From Capitulum mitella (Eukaryota > Arthropoda > Thecostraca > Pollicipedomorpha > Pollicipedidae): a stretch of DNA of 64,000 bases. Below, one piece after another: positions 1-35,397 of this stretch; position 1 is the stretch's first letter; every line of letters starts with the position of its first letter. The notes beneath the pieces were generated by a model that had not been told where the DNA came from, did not search any database, and saw only the letters and a program-made list of their open reading frames with translations. The stretch is from NCBI GenBank assembly GCA_030062745.1, contig CP099841.1, positions 9,628,501-9,692,500 on the forward strand, written 5' to 3'. The translations under genes and the position numbers were made by a program.

Positions 1-1598
1 TTCATTGTGAACTGAAATCATACGAAAACTGCCTGCTAGGAAGACGACGTGCAATGGTTTTCAAAAATGCGGGCCTAAGAGGGGACGAGCCCCCGACCCC
101 CCTTTGGCTGCGCCAGTGCCCCGGTGTAGGTACCGGCGGTCCATGCTGCTCAGGCCCGGTGCTCATTGCAAGATCCTGGTGTCTGTGCCAGAGGCCCGAT
201 GCTCGTCCTAGGTGCTAAGCACCATTTAGTGTCGTGGCACCAATGGTGACAGGTCATTTTGCCCAGTCAGGGGCCAGAAGCCCTGCCGGGGGCGCGGTGT
301 TCATGTCAGCAGCCCGGTGTCCGTGTCAACTGGCAGGACCCTGCCTGTTATTCGTTTCTGGGTTGCAGCGTCCGTGGTGCTAGGGTCCCAGATTCTGTTT
401 CGGGAGCGCGGTGTTTTTTTCAGGGACACGGCGCATGTGCCCGGGACTCGGTGTCTGAGGCGTTACATAGGGGCTCGGTGCGACTGGCAAGAGTCGTTTC
501 CCGTTCCATCGGCCTAACGTAGGTGATGCTTGGGGTTGGTTCATACTGTCTGCGCTGGGGGCGAGGTGTTAATGGCAGGGCTTATGTCCATGGATGCACA
601 GGCGCACCAACGGGGGGGGGAGGGGACGGGGCTGGGCAGGGACTCCGGCCTGCTTAAGGCTCAGAAGGGTTATTTTTTATTATGGGGTCTGCATGGCTCC
701 CTGAAGAAAACTGTTTCTGGTTAGGAAAGAAGGCCCATGGAGATGAAGTAAATGAAATCCGAGGAGTTTTCCTTTCTGATGGGGCCGATCGGGGGGACAG
801 GCGTCCCGACCTTGTGCCCCCTCCCCTCCCCCAATGAAAATCTGACTGTGACACTGTTCAGCTGATGTGCAGCAGGGATCAATAGCCGTTTCTTTCGACG
901 GAACCTAGTGCAATAATATTGCAACCGATGCTGATTACGAAGCACTTTATTATTTATTCCAGATGTTTTCAATATCTGGTCAGAATAAACATCAATACTT
1001 ATTACCTATATTACGCTAATATTACGCTTCCTTGAGACCAAAGCCGAAATGCCCATTGATCGTCGACGGGCGTGTTAAACGCATCGTATTTGGCGTAAGG
1101 ACTTTTCAGAATTAACAGGGCAGTCATTTTTAGGCATTTTTTTCCGCGCACACCATACAACTTAAGTTAAAATCATGCAAAGCTCACGAGGCTGCCGCCA
1201 ACATTCGTGCCGCCAATATTACTGACCATTCACAGAGTGAGTTTTATCAGACTAGTGAGCCCACATACACGGGAAAATGGTAGACACATTTAAAACACCG
1301 ATACGAAATCGAGCAACGGCGGCGAGAGAAAACAGAGCAAACGGGCGAATAGAAGACGCGCAATTACAAAGAAACGTGCAGGGCAGGTGCGAAGGCGCGA
1401 CCAGATGGAGCTGCTCTCAGGATCAGGTCAAGGCTGTTCCACCCGGCGATGACACGTTAAAAAGTGACGCTGGGTGGCAGTCGGCGTGGAAAGGGGGGAG
1501 AGGTGGCGCCACCGGTGACTGCGAGAGTGTAGTGCTGAGACACCTCGGCGTATGTCGCGTGCGGGACGTTTTAGCTTGCGGGGTACATTGGTGGAATG
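1..1598. other. Intergenic sequence, no gene recognised
   Basis: I see no convincing coding exon here. Roughly 60-520 is a diverged, GC-rich, repeat-like stretch in which short phrases such as CGGTGTC, CCCGGTG and CGGTGCTC recur irregularly. The frames open across it look like shadows of that composition. The remainder is mixed-composition DNA. It ends at the first hAT MITE. Confidence 0.5.
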
Positions 1599-2008
1599 CA
1601 GGGATGTCGATTTCTGTGAATGATTGGGGGCCGAGCCAAGGGTCCGACAATCTATCCTCCCCGCAAATGTAGGCTTCTCAGCGGATTTGGCCTACTTTGT
1701 TTTGACCAACGGGAATCCGTAATTGTTTTCTTTTACTATTTATCGAATAAAAATTACATTTATCCTCATGTATACATGTATATATATAGATAGGAGACAG
1801 AAAGATAGATGGATACATCGCCTTAGACTTTATTTTTTACTTTTTGTCTATCACTTATTTATTGCAGCCGTTTTTTGTTATTATTGCTCATTTCCCGTTA
1901 AAACCGGCAGACGATGTCCTGGGAAAGGGTCAAACCGACACTGGGTTGGCCCAAACCAACATTGGGTGGGTCGGGGCCCTCTGAAAAGAATACAAATCCA
2001 AACCACTG
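1599..2008 (+). mobile_element. Non-autonomous hAT MITE, copy 1
   Basis: The left end reads CAGGGATGTCGATTT and the right end AAATCCAAACCACTG, a decayed version of the perfect 15-bp inverted repeat in copy 3. The flanks give a near-identical 8-bp target duplication, GTGGAATG on the left and GTGGCATG on the right. An 8-bp duplication with a CAGGGGTGT-type terminus is typical of the hAT superfamily. The inside is AT-rich, holds no transposase frame, and matches copies 2 and 3 in the same order (a GGGCCGAG block, an AT-rich core, an AAACCGG block). No function is implied beyond transposition in trans. Confidence 0.85.
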
Positions 2009-4080
2009 GTGGCATGCACAACCCTCAACACATTCATGCAGTTGCGGTGCTCGATTTTTCCTGTCGCCGGCACCCACCGCAGCTGCTTAAAATCGGAAAG
2101 AAGTGCGGGCGGCATTTCGTTCCACTGACTAGCCTGGCAGCGATGTTGCTAACCCTGTGCACGCGATTCAGTTGGCACCCGGAGGAACGTTCTCAGACAG
2201 GCTAGCAGTAGTGAATGTGAGAGAAAACATGCCGGATAACAAGGAGTCTGAGTCACTCGGGAGTAAAGTGGAAGAGGATTCTGAACAAGAATTGGCAGGA
2301 TCGCAGAACGGCAGAGTTGATAGAATGCCAGAACAGTCACTTTAGCAGGGTACCGGCCTATCTGTCCCATGGGCTGTAACACTCATGCAAAATACCCTGC
2401 ACCCATGCTCACCGTCTAACTGTGTCAACCAACAACCTACTTATCAAATGGAATACCTTGAAATAAATAGAACATTTATCATGCAGAAATATCTAAATCG
2501 GGCTATTTAAACCCCTAATTGTAGCCCCTAATTGATGCAAAAAAACCCGCATGTGCAATATTGTCATCCGACTTCAGAACGGTTAAAGTAAAACATATAA
2601 TGGCATAGAAAGAAAAACCTTGCTGTTGGGCAATGGCCATTTATTAGGAACGATAGCAACGTCAGTTGAGGTTGCCACCAGTATCTGGTCGCGTGGGCAA
2701 GGTAGCTTAGAAATACCATAAAGAGAACGAAAGCTCTTTGAAATACGAACCCGATAATGCATTTCATCGTTAGTATGCAAAAGGAACTCCGTAAGTCCGT
2801 GGAGGAAATGGATCAATGGGACATCTCCGACGCATTTCTTTAAATCTAGTCAACAGACCCTCACTTCCGGCTAGAATGGACAACACGGCGCAAGTAGCAC
2901 TGGTTGCCATTGATTAATAAAGACTGCAAATGCTATATACAACTGACTTTATTGGGTCACTGGGTCCAGGTCACCATAGGAATGTTGTCACATATAAAGC
3001 GAAAACTCTTTAAAAGGTAAACACAGGAGTGCATTTGAAAACAGCAGCAAATAGTTTTTGTTATAATAAATAATTGCTTCTGACAAACGACGAATTTAGA
3101 CCGACAAAAGTACAAATGAGAAATTAGAGGAGAAATATTGCTATTGCCCCACCCCTGCGACACGTCATTCCTGTAAACCAGATAACAGGTCGAGGACTGA
3201 GTAATGAATATGTGGCTTTTAGTTTCATTGGCTAAAATCTAATTACCATGCGGAGGATAAACACGTACCAAGATCGACATGTATAACAGTCTCGGAAAAG
3301 TGCCCATGCAGCGCCTTAGGGATGATGTAAATTAACTCATTATGTAATGGGTACCCTACGTCGTACATTTCCTTTGTAAATTAGCCCTATATTGAAGTAT
3401 ATTAATGCAAGTAATAGCATTTGGACAGGTAGAGGCACCATGGCCGTCGTGGCTCTCCCGTTCCGGTGCCCACGTCGGAATGATCTTGATGACGTCCATC
3501 GTGCTAAGAGAGCAAACAGGACGTCCCCAGAGTGAGAAAGCCCGTAGTATGTTACACGAACAGCTTCCTTCAGTGAAGACATTAGAAAAAGAAACTGTTT
3601 CACCAGAGCAAGAATAATGTTGCGAAAGCTACGAATAAAAATCAGCTGCTTTAAACACGAAAACACATGTGGCCCCGAGTAATTTGCGAGCCATCTAACT
3701 GTTGTTGTGCCAGGCTGACTGTGGAGAACATATATGAGTATATCGTGGTCCGACGCACCTCTAACATATTACATCTGTTTGCATCGAGCGTCTTCATGCT
3801 TTGTGTGAAAATGTGTGCTCGATCTTGAAGATCCATGCTAGGTACAACACGGCGTACCGTTTTAAGTTCACAAAAGGGCAAAAGACTCATCTTGGCACTA
3901 CGCAGTCTAAAAATTCGCTGGCTCGAGCAAACTCGAACTTTCTGCATGCAGCAGGATCCACATCTGTGCTTCCGGTTATCGGAAAAAGCGTGCTGGTTTC
4001 ACGACGAATAGGGAGAGAAACTATTACTGGCGTGACTGGATTCTGAATACTTATTTTGTCTTTCGCCGCTCACCTCAACA
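2009..4080. other. Intergenic sequence, no gene recognised
   Basis: Open frames of 60-110 codons occur on both strands but none has a recognisable domain, a splice-linked neighbour or consistent codon bias. I see no RNA gene. Confidence 0.5.
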
Positions 4081-6675
4081 CAGGCGCGGATCTAAGAGCG
4101 GGGGGGGGAACGATGGGGCAGTCGCCCCCCGAGGCCTGAGAAGGGGGCCACGAGGGGGTCCCGAGGGGCCTCTCTCGGGCCGGTCCCAAAGGGGCCCCGA
4201 AGAGGCCCCGTATGAGCTTCACGGGGTCTCAGTGAAAACGTCACGGGTTCTTGATGCAGTCAAGGGGCCTCTGGGAGAGTTAGATGACCCATGAGGTGCG
4301 TGTAAGGGCCCCTGAAGCTCCCCAATGCCCCTGAGACCGCCAGAAAGGTCGCAGGGCCCCTGAGACAGCCAAGATGAGGACTGAGTCCTTAGGATGGCAT
4401 AAGGACCCGTGGAATGACATAGGGGCCCCGAATGGATCTCATGGACCTGTGTGAAAAGCCGAAGGTTCTTGATGTGGTCAGAGGGCCTCCGGTAGGGCTA
4501 ATGAGACCCTGAGACGGCAAGATAGCACCTAAAATGGATAGAAGGGCCCCTGACACTCTCCAAGAGCCCCCGGGACCGCGAGAGGGGTCCCAGCACGGCA
4601 AAAGATCCATAAGACCGCTTAAAGAGATCTCAGCCCATAGAAGAACCCCTAGTGAACTGTAGGGACCCCTTGCCGGTCTGTAGTGCTCCGTGCCAGCCTG
4701 TGCGGACCCCCTGCCATCCTATAGGGGCCCTCTGCCGACCTGTAGGGTCCCCTCTCGGCCTGTAGGGCCCCTTGCCAGTCTGTAGGGCTCCTGCTGGCTT
4801 ACAGGAGGCCCTCTGCCGGACTGCAGGGGCCCCCTGCCGGCCTGTAGGGGCTTCTTGCCGGCCTTTTGAACCCCACCGGCCTGTAGGGACCACTTGCCGG
4901 TCTATAATGCTCCCTGCCGGCCTGCGGGCCCATGCCAACCTTTGGGGGCCCCTGCTGGCATGTGGAGGGACCCCTGCTGTTGTTTTGGGTCCTGCCGGCC
5001 TGCAAAGACCCCTGCCGGTCGGAACGGGCTCCCTGCTCGCATGTAGCTGTCCTCTGTCAGCATGAAGGGGTCCCTTCTGACATGCATGGACCTTTACCGC
5101 CGCCTATAGGGCCCCTGCTGACCTGTGGAGCGACCCCTGCTGTTCCATGGGGCCATGCCTTGGCCCCTGTCGGCATGAAGGGGTCCCTGCTGACATGCAG
5201 GGGCCCTTGCCGCCGCCTGTAAGTCCCCCTACCGCCTGTGGAGGTTAACTCCTCTACCCTGGTGTGTAGAGAAGACCCATGACGACCTGCAGAGGGGCCC
5301 CCTGACAGCTGTGGAGGCCCCCAGTAAAAACTGTTTTTGGAGCGATCATCGAGAATCATACAGGAGTTAACTGGTGGCAACTAATAAAGTTTAGCAACGG
5401 CAAGCGTCCATTGTAAAATTTCCATAGGCTCTTTTTATTCAGGGGGCACACTTATGGGATACGGGCTCACCATTGGTCACGCAATCCCCGAAATTCTTGG
5501 CTGGCTATACCCCTTTGCAGACCTCTTGTGAAATGTTATGATAATATTTTTGTCCACGGGGCCCACATGAAGTGAGGGGGCCCACCGCTGGGCGAGGGCC
5601 CCTCCCCCCGAAATTCTTGGCTGGCTGTGCCCCTGCCCCCCAGTGTGTTAGACAAGCTTTTGGTACAGAAAAGGTCCCCTGGGACTGCCAGGGAGGTCCT
5701 TGAAGCGCTAACAATAGCCCCTGATGTAGCTAGAGGGGCCTTAAGACTGCCAGATATACCCCTTGTAATAGGGGAAGGCCCCTGATGCAGCCATGGAGAC
5801 TACCAGAGACGTTCAGAGGGCCTATAACACTGCATAGAGACCGTAAAATCGCCAGAAGGTCTTTTGTAACTGCCAGAGGACTTCTGAGACGGCAAAAATC
5901 TTCCCCGGAGACGACAAGAAGGGCACCGAAGGCAACAGGGGATCAGATGAGACGACCAGAGGGGCCTCGAAGCTACTAAACCTTGACACGTCCAGACAGC
6001 TCCTGAAACGACCAAAGGACCTAGAGCATTGCCAGGGGCGGTTCTGTCACGACAAGGAGAAACTTATGGAGGGCCTTTGGGGTAATGCCTGTTAATGCCT
6101 GAGGGGTATCTTAGACGGCGAATATTCCCCTGGGATGACAGGAGGAAACCAAAGATGACTTCAGTGACCCTGAAGCTGCCAGATAGGTCCATGACCCTGC
6201 CAGAGGTGCCCTGAAACTGCTAAAGGAGCGCCTGAGACGTCCCGAGAGGCACGTGAAAATGTAAAAGGAACCTGAGATCACTAGCGGGCCCGGGCACCGC
6301 AGACGGCCCGAGACCACCAAAAAAACTAGCAAAAAAGTCTCCAGAGACTACGAGGGAGCAGAGGGGCTTCTTAACCAGATACAGACTCGACATCTGAGGT
6401 AAAGAGAGGGGGACGCAGCCGCCTAAAATCCCGGCGTTGTCATACTTCAACCACCTTGTGGGGGAACAAAACGCAAAATTTTCCCAAATGACGTGACGCG
6501 CACCAATTTTTTTCGTCTACTTTATATGGAAAGAAAAACGCAAAACTTCATCAGATATTTCAGCCCAGACCCGCGCCAATCAAAATTTTTCCATATCTGA
6601 AGAGCAAAAAATGGGGGCGGCCGGGAGAGAGGGGGTGCTGACCATTCGTCCCCTGGCGAAATCCTGGATCCGCCC
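4081..6675. mobile_element. Minisatellite-rich repeat element, CpG-retaining copy
   Basis: The region is built from imperfect GC-rich units around the core GGGGCCCCTGA. At 4680-5320 they form a denser array of about 20-bp units like TGCCGGCCTGTAGGG. The two ends resemble an imperfect inverted repeat: GCGGATCTA near 4086, and TGGATCCGCCC near 6666, which is read in reverse as GGGCGGATCCA. The same terminal phrase GCGAAATTCTGGATCCGCCC recurs at 37314-37333. A related segment occurs in inverse orientation at 57768-58990. Frames across the array are reading shadows. Class is uncertain; it behaves like a non-autonomous DNA transposon or satellite-bearing element. Confidence 0.6.
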
Positions 6676-7702
6676 GTGCCTCTACCATTGTGATTTACAT
6701 TGTGTACGAAAACCTAGCTATCTTTCGCGCAGAATACATTGTCCGGTTGTGACAACGAAGGTAACATAGCTGCATGCAATATAAAGCTTCTCTGTTTCTT
6801 TTTTTTTTTGCTTCATTTAAGAATAAACGACTGGAAACGTGTAATGCGTCGAAATCAAACGCAATCATCGCAACACTATTTAGAAAATAGTATTGTTGAA
6901 GTAGTGAAATACAAAATATAAATGTTACGGATCATCATGGATGATATTTACGCATAAATTTGGGATGTGCGTGATGCGCTTGGCTTCACAAAAAATGGCC
7001 TAACGCATGGCGTTGCACGAAAATGAGATGGTTTCAAAGACGTTTCCATTTCCAATAATTTGAAAATTCCTTTCAGCCTCTGACCAGCATGTAAGAAAAC
7101 GAATTCGGGATCGCCTTCGATTTAAAGTGAAACAAGCACAGGCCAGGACCAAAGAGAGTGGGGCCTGTTCCTATGACTTGCGTACTTCATCGTGCAGGAC
7201 CGATCGTCTTCAAACCTTCCTCGGTCTATGCGACCATGGCCATGCAGATCCAAAGAACGACCAAACGGGCCATTGGCCCTATCAAGGTGACCCACTGAAC
7301 TGGTGGACTGATGGAAAAACTGTTAACATTTCGTTGTTAAGATTGGATTTTTATAGTTTATAACAGTTACACTATTACACAGAGTAAATGTATCTAGAGC
7401 GTACAGCACGCCTGATACTACAAATTAAGGATAATGGAACTCCTCTTACCATTTACGCCCAACCTCAAAACGGTCTGTCAACCCTAAGATGATCGGTTGG
7501 ATCCACGCCTGAAAGCGGCGTATGTGGTAACCGAAGCACTTGAAATTTTGTGCATTGGGTAAAACCCGACAAAAAAACCTTACGCATCTATCTGACTGAA
7601 GCTGCAAACATACTAACGCTCCATATCTAGAGCGTCTATCACGTGTATAGCAGACAAAGGGCAGGAATGGTGGTTGCCATGCCAGCGTTGGATGATTTTT
7701 AA
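6676..7702. other. Intergenic sequence, no gene recognised
   Basis: AT-rich single-copy-looking DNA between two repeat elements. The open frames near 6739-6921 and 7127-7363 have no recognisable motif. Confidence 0.5.
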
Positions 7703-8995
7703 CCCTCGCCCGAATAAGGCCTTTTGTATAACGCGGACGTTTTAGGGGGAGGGCTGGTACGACCACCCGGCTATTTCCACACCGTGCGTCCTTGAACGTC
7801 GCGGAAAAAACAGCGTGTTGCGCATGACGAGATCTCGCGACTGGTATCTCTTTTGGAGATCTCAGGTCAGCGGATGATCTTTAACCTTTATGATCTTTGA
7901 CCTTTAACCCAGGCCGGGTTAAAGATCAAAAATTGGCAGAAAATGGTGTCTTTTCCGAGTTTAAGCGCAAGTGAACGCCAAAGGATAACTGATTATGAAT
8001 CGTAACGGATATCATGGTGTTCACCAATCAATTATGAATCTATCTGTACACCACATGATTGTATTTTACCCAAGGAATCCGATCCAGGTCATGCCAAGTC
8101 GATCCTTATGAAGCGGGATCGTCAGCTCAAATGCGTTCTCGGAGCTGCAGAGGCATTTTTGTAGATTAGATGCTGAAGTCAAATGTAGTATCTGAATGAA
8201 GAAGCACTATTGTCGGTTAACATATAAAGGCCATCTTAGGTTATCCAAGGCTATCTGGAGGCAATGACCTAGAATGACCTCGGATTAGCTAAAAATCATA
8301 ATTTAGGTTCCTTAAAAACGTTTTCCGAGTTGATATCCAAAACAAAATATAATTTTAGGCATGCCGTGGTATTGCAAAATCATCACTCCGCGGTCGACGC
8401 CGCTCCGTCCGTCGGAGCAAAAGACGGGCGTCCGCTGCATTGCGCCCTCTTTTGATGAAATGTAAGATAAATTGCACCAAATTTATATCATTCGATTCCT
8501 TACACCTCACCCAATCCGAATAAATAGGTTGTTATGCGATACCTATTTCCTATCGCATTCCCAAAGACAAAAAGTAACGTGTTTCACTCCTTAGCTTATG
8601 ACCTCAGTTTACACCTTCGATAATCCCTACAGTGAGCATAAGCCTATTAAATATACGTATAGTCTTATAGAACATACCATTTGGAGTCGATTTATGTACA
8701 GTTTATTGTATTTGTGCACTCGAACCATCTAACAGTGAGACAAAATTGAGACCGTTGTAAACCGGTCACGCAGGCGCGAGAAAACGGCTGACATGGTTCC
8801 CGTTCTGACGTCATATCTTATGTTATGTTGTTACTATGGCAACGTAGAAGAAAAATGTTTTTACCATAAAATACGGAAACGATCTTAAGAAGGGGTACTA
8901 AGGTTCTGATGGATGAAACAAACCGTTCAAAATTCTCCTCGGAAAATCTCAGGGAGAGGTGCCTACCACTCCCCCCCGCCCGATATGGGCGAGGG
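7703..8995 (+). mobile_element. piggyBac-like non-autonomous element, copy A
   Basis: The left boundary is TTAA followed by CCCTCGCCCG, and the right boundary is the inverse, ATGGGCGAGGG. The TTAA on the right is mutated to TTTC. The body aligns along its length with copy B at 45965-47217. Shared blocks include the ATTTCCACACC segment, the GAGATCTCGCGACTGG segment, TTGGCAGAAA, ATGAACGCCAAAG-like text, and GAGACCGTTGTAA near the right end. TTAA targets with CCC-starting termini are the piggyBac signature. There is no transposase frame, so it is an internally deleted or MITE-type copy. Confidence 0.75.
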
Positions 8996-9840
8996 TTTCG
9001 AGTAGCCCTATGGTGCTGCCTGGGAAGAAAAAGCCTAGAAACAGTTCTTGTCATACGAATTTTGAAAATGTTGTTTCATCGTTGCAACCGATCGGCTATA
9101 CGTGGGAGCATGAGTTTATTGGGGGCTTTTGTCAGAATGATTCGCCTCACTTCTTTGAGCTTCCCCAGCCCCAGCAGACTTCGAATTGCCTCGATTGCTA
9201 AGTCCGCCGCGTCGGCTGACGAAAAGATAGATCCTTTAGGATCGTCGTTCAGGCCATGTCGGGCGGTTCTGGTGCTTTTTAGACTGGTCCAGTCCACGAA
9301 GATCAGAAGGATTTTTGTCACAGTGTCGGCTGCCTAACCTTTAGAGGCAATGAGTCCAATAAATCCATGCATGTTCATATGCACTCGGAGGATGCATGCA
9401 CTGTGAGCATGCATTCATCCTAAAACCATACATGCAGTGCATGGTTTTAGTTGTCCCCGCACTGTCAGTTGCTAGGTTTTGCGTTTCACGTTGACAAACA
9501 TACGCCAATAATCAAGCTTCTATTATCGTTGTTGTCGTTTTGTCGTGGTCGACGTTATGCCACGACCAACGTCAAACTGGAGTCACGAACGAGTTCCATC
9601 TTTTCTGAAAATTCAATGATTGTCTTTTATCAAGCGTATTTGATTTCGGTGTTATCAGCTTACGTATGGCAGAACCTCCTGAAATATTTCTGTCTCCATA
9701 GCAATACTAAATACTATTGCCACTAATTTCTGCATACAGTTTTGGAGCCTTCAATGTAAACATCTTCTGTCGTAAGTTTTCATCGGTTTTGCTTCAACTT
9801 TCCAGAGATTTCTAGTCCAGACCTGAGGCCAGGACCGAGG
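8996..9840. other. Intergenic sequence with a small hairpin
   Basis: No gene is recognised. At about 9420-9450, CTAAAACCAT and ATGGTTTTAG form an inverted pair around a short ATGCAGTGCAT core, giving a compact hairpin. The open frame at 8909-9337 has no recognisable motif. Confidence 0.5.
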
Positions 9841-11280
9841 GGAACCCGTGGTTTTAGGGAAAAAGTTCGCATCGCAGAAGTTCGTCGGGCAAAAGTTCGC
9901 CGGACTAAAATTCGTCGGACAAAAGTTCGTCGTGCAGAAGATCGTCGTGTAAAAGTTCGTCTAGGGCAAAAGTGCTCCTAGGGCAAAAGTTCGTCGTGCA
10001 AAGGTCTGGGACAAAAGTTCGTCTTGCAAAAGTTCGTCTACCGCAAAAGTTCGTCTAGTATAAAGGTTCGTCTGGGACAATAGTTCTTCTCGCAGAAGGT
10101 GGTTTAGGACAAAAGTTCGCATAAGGCAGAAACTTGTATGAGGCGAAAGCTTGTCTAGGACAAAAGTCCGTCATTTCGAAACACCACAATTATCACAGAA
10201 GTTTGTCTGTAACAGGAGTCTGTGAAGGGTAAAAGTTCGTCTAAGGCAGGTTCATCTCGCTAATGGAAAAGGTTCGTACATCAAGAGGTTCGTATGGAAA
10301 ACGTTTTCAGGGAAACGATCACAAGGGACAAAAATCCGTAAAGAAAGTAAAGGAAAAAGAGCGGACCTAAAATAGTAACCTAACGCACCTTAACCTCTTT
10401 TTTGGACCGAACCAAGTCCGATCGCACCCTTTATCGGCTTGCGGCCTCTAATGCCTCTAACGCCTATACCGCGCCTTAGACGCGAACCCGGAGCGACTCC
10501 TTTCCGAAACGAACCTTTGCTTACGAACCTTTGGCTACGAATATTTTTCCTTACGAACCTTTTTCCTACGAACTTTTTTCCATACGAGCCTTCTGCATTT
10601 CAGAGTTTTTGCGTGACAAGCCTTTTCCGATAAGAGCCTTTTACGATACGAACCTCGTGCTTACGAACCTTTGACTATAAACCTTTTCTCATACGAACCC
10701 TTGACTTACGAATTTTGGTCCGGTTACCCACTCGCCTGTGACTCAGTTAGATCAGTACGGTGTAAAGTGGCTAAAGTTAGAATGGCATCAATTCCGGATC
10801 AAAACACCCATCAGCATGATTCCACTAGTTGTCGTCTGACAGTTGGCAATTTTTCTTGACTAAACATATGTTGCCCTGAAGGACTATCGTGAGAGAGCTA
10901 CATGGCACGAACAATCTTTTTTCTGCACGAACTTTTGCCCTACATGAACTTTTGGCCAAGAGGAACTTTCTCTTAAACGAATTCCTGTCAGACGAATTTT
11001 TGTCCCGGACGAACTCTGGTCGAAGACGAACTTTTGTTGGACGTACTTTTGTCTTAGGCGAACTTTTGTCTTGTACGAATTTAAGCAAGACGAACTTTTG
11101 TCCTAGACAAACTTTTGTCTTGGACGAACTTTGTCCATACGAACTTTCGCGAGACGAACTTTTGCCTTTGACGAACTTTTCTCCGACGAACTTTTGTCCT
11201 TACGATCTACTGCCCGACGAACTATTGTCCTACGATCTTTAGTCCGACGAACTTCTGCCCAAAAACCGAACGCGGTACCC
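9841..11280. mobile_element. Foldback element with inverted minisatellite arms
   Basis: The left arm (about 9860-10330) is a diverged tandem array of about 16-17-bp units around AAAAGTTCGTC, changing to AAGGTTCGTA near its inner end. The right arm (about 10500-11260) is the reverse complement: inner units TACGAACCTT, then outer units GACGAACTTTTG. The outermost ends are also inverted: GGTTTTAGGG at 9850-9859 faces CCCAAAAACC at 11258-11267, followed by GGTACCC. The graded, mirror-ordered units around a centre near 10400 are what a foldback (FB-like) element looks like. About 10730-10890 interrupts the right arm with unrelated sequence. There is no transposase frame. Confidence 0.75.
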
Positions 11281-11373
11281 GGTGTCTCTGCCTCTCTGCG
11301 TACGTTAAAGGTCCCGAGCCTTACTCATACCTGGTCACATATGTCTTGTGAGCTTCACTCCGTAGGTCGTAGG

Positions 11374-11763
11374 CAGGGGCGTCCATTTCTGTAAATGACT
11401 GGAGGGCCGAGACGAGGGCCTGACAACCTAACTTCCCCTTAAATGTGTGTTTCTGAACGAATTTTACCCACTTTATTTCGACCAAAGGAAATTTGTAATT
11501 TTTTTCTTATTATTTATCAGTTAAAAAATTGCATTTGCCCCCATATATGCACACACGCACATATGTACATATATAAATATTATATAGAAGGTAGAAAGTC
11601 AGAGATACTTCGCTTCAGACTTTTTTGTGCTTTCTGCCATTATTACTACTCTTTTCTCTTTCAAACCGGTAAAAACTACTGGGGGCCCCAACCAACATGG
11701 GGGTGAATCAACATTGGATGAGTCAGGACCCTCTCAAAAAAAAATAAAAAACCGGCATCCCTG
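11374..11763 (+). mobile_element. Non-autonomous hAT MITE, copy 2
   Basis: Left terminus CAGGGGCGTCCATTT and right terminus AAAACCGGCATCCCTG are inverted. They are flanked by a perfect 8-bp target duplication, GTCGTAGG, at 11366-11373 and 11764-11771. The interior matches copy 1 in the same orientation and copy 3 in the opposite one. It has no coding capacity. It sits just under 500 bp upstream of the frizzled start codon, so it may lie in or near that promoter. Confidence 0.9.
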
Positions 11764-11771
11764 GTCGTAGG

Positions 11772-12258
11772 TCCGGTGAGTGACCTACACCTCCTCCCAC
11801 CCTTCGGCACCCCACGCGCCCTGTCCCAGTCGAGAGTCCGTACGGCACGCCGGACCCTTCCCTCCCCCGGTGTCCCCCATCCCCCCCGTCCCGTTCCAGA
11901 CCCGTCGCCGGCCCCCTGCTGACACCGAATAACATCCATCACCCTTCTACAAGGGACAGACTCCCGTTTTTACTGGCGTTTTGTTGTTTCTGCCGCGTCG
12001 CGGATGTCTCGCGGCGCGCGGTTGGCCGGCCGTTTGAGCGGCGCGCGCTGATTGGCTGGAGGGCAGCCATGAAATACAATCTCGCCGCCGACCGGCCGGC
12101 CGCGGCGGGGCGCGCTGTTGACTGGTAAGCGGATTAATTCAGATGGTGGCGGCCGCCCCGCGAGGTCGGACGACGCGGCGTCGAGCGAGGAACTCGGCGC
12201 GCAGCAGCGGGCGCCGCGCGCGACACTGTGACGACACGGAGCACGGGAATCGGCGACG
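11772..12258 (+). promoter_or_regulatory. Frizzled promoter / 5' UTR region
   Basis: This GC- and CpG-rich stretch precedes the frizzled start codon. It holds GATTGGCTGG at 12050-12059, an inverted CCAAT box, and several GGCCGGCC and GCGCGCG blocks. No convincing TATA box is visible. The start codon context GCGACGATGGCGG is strong. An ATG at 12143 opens a frame that ends at 12286, overlapping the main start out of frame; it would be an overlapping uORF if the transcript begins upstream of it. The true transcription start is not visible. Confidence 0.45.

Positions 12259-35397
<23,139 letters not shown>

Noticed and set aside
4630..5380. Repetitive Gly/Pro/Arg-rich and Cys-rich frames
   Set aside because: Period and frame shifts follow the minisatellite, not a protein repeat.
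9859..11260. CRISPR-like array because of short regular units
   Set aside because: Units are contiguous and diverged with no unique spacers, arranged as inverted arms, in an arthropod nuclear genome.
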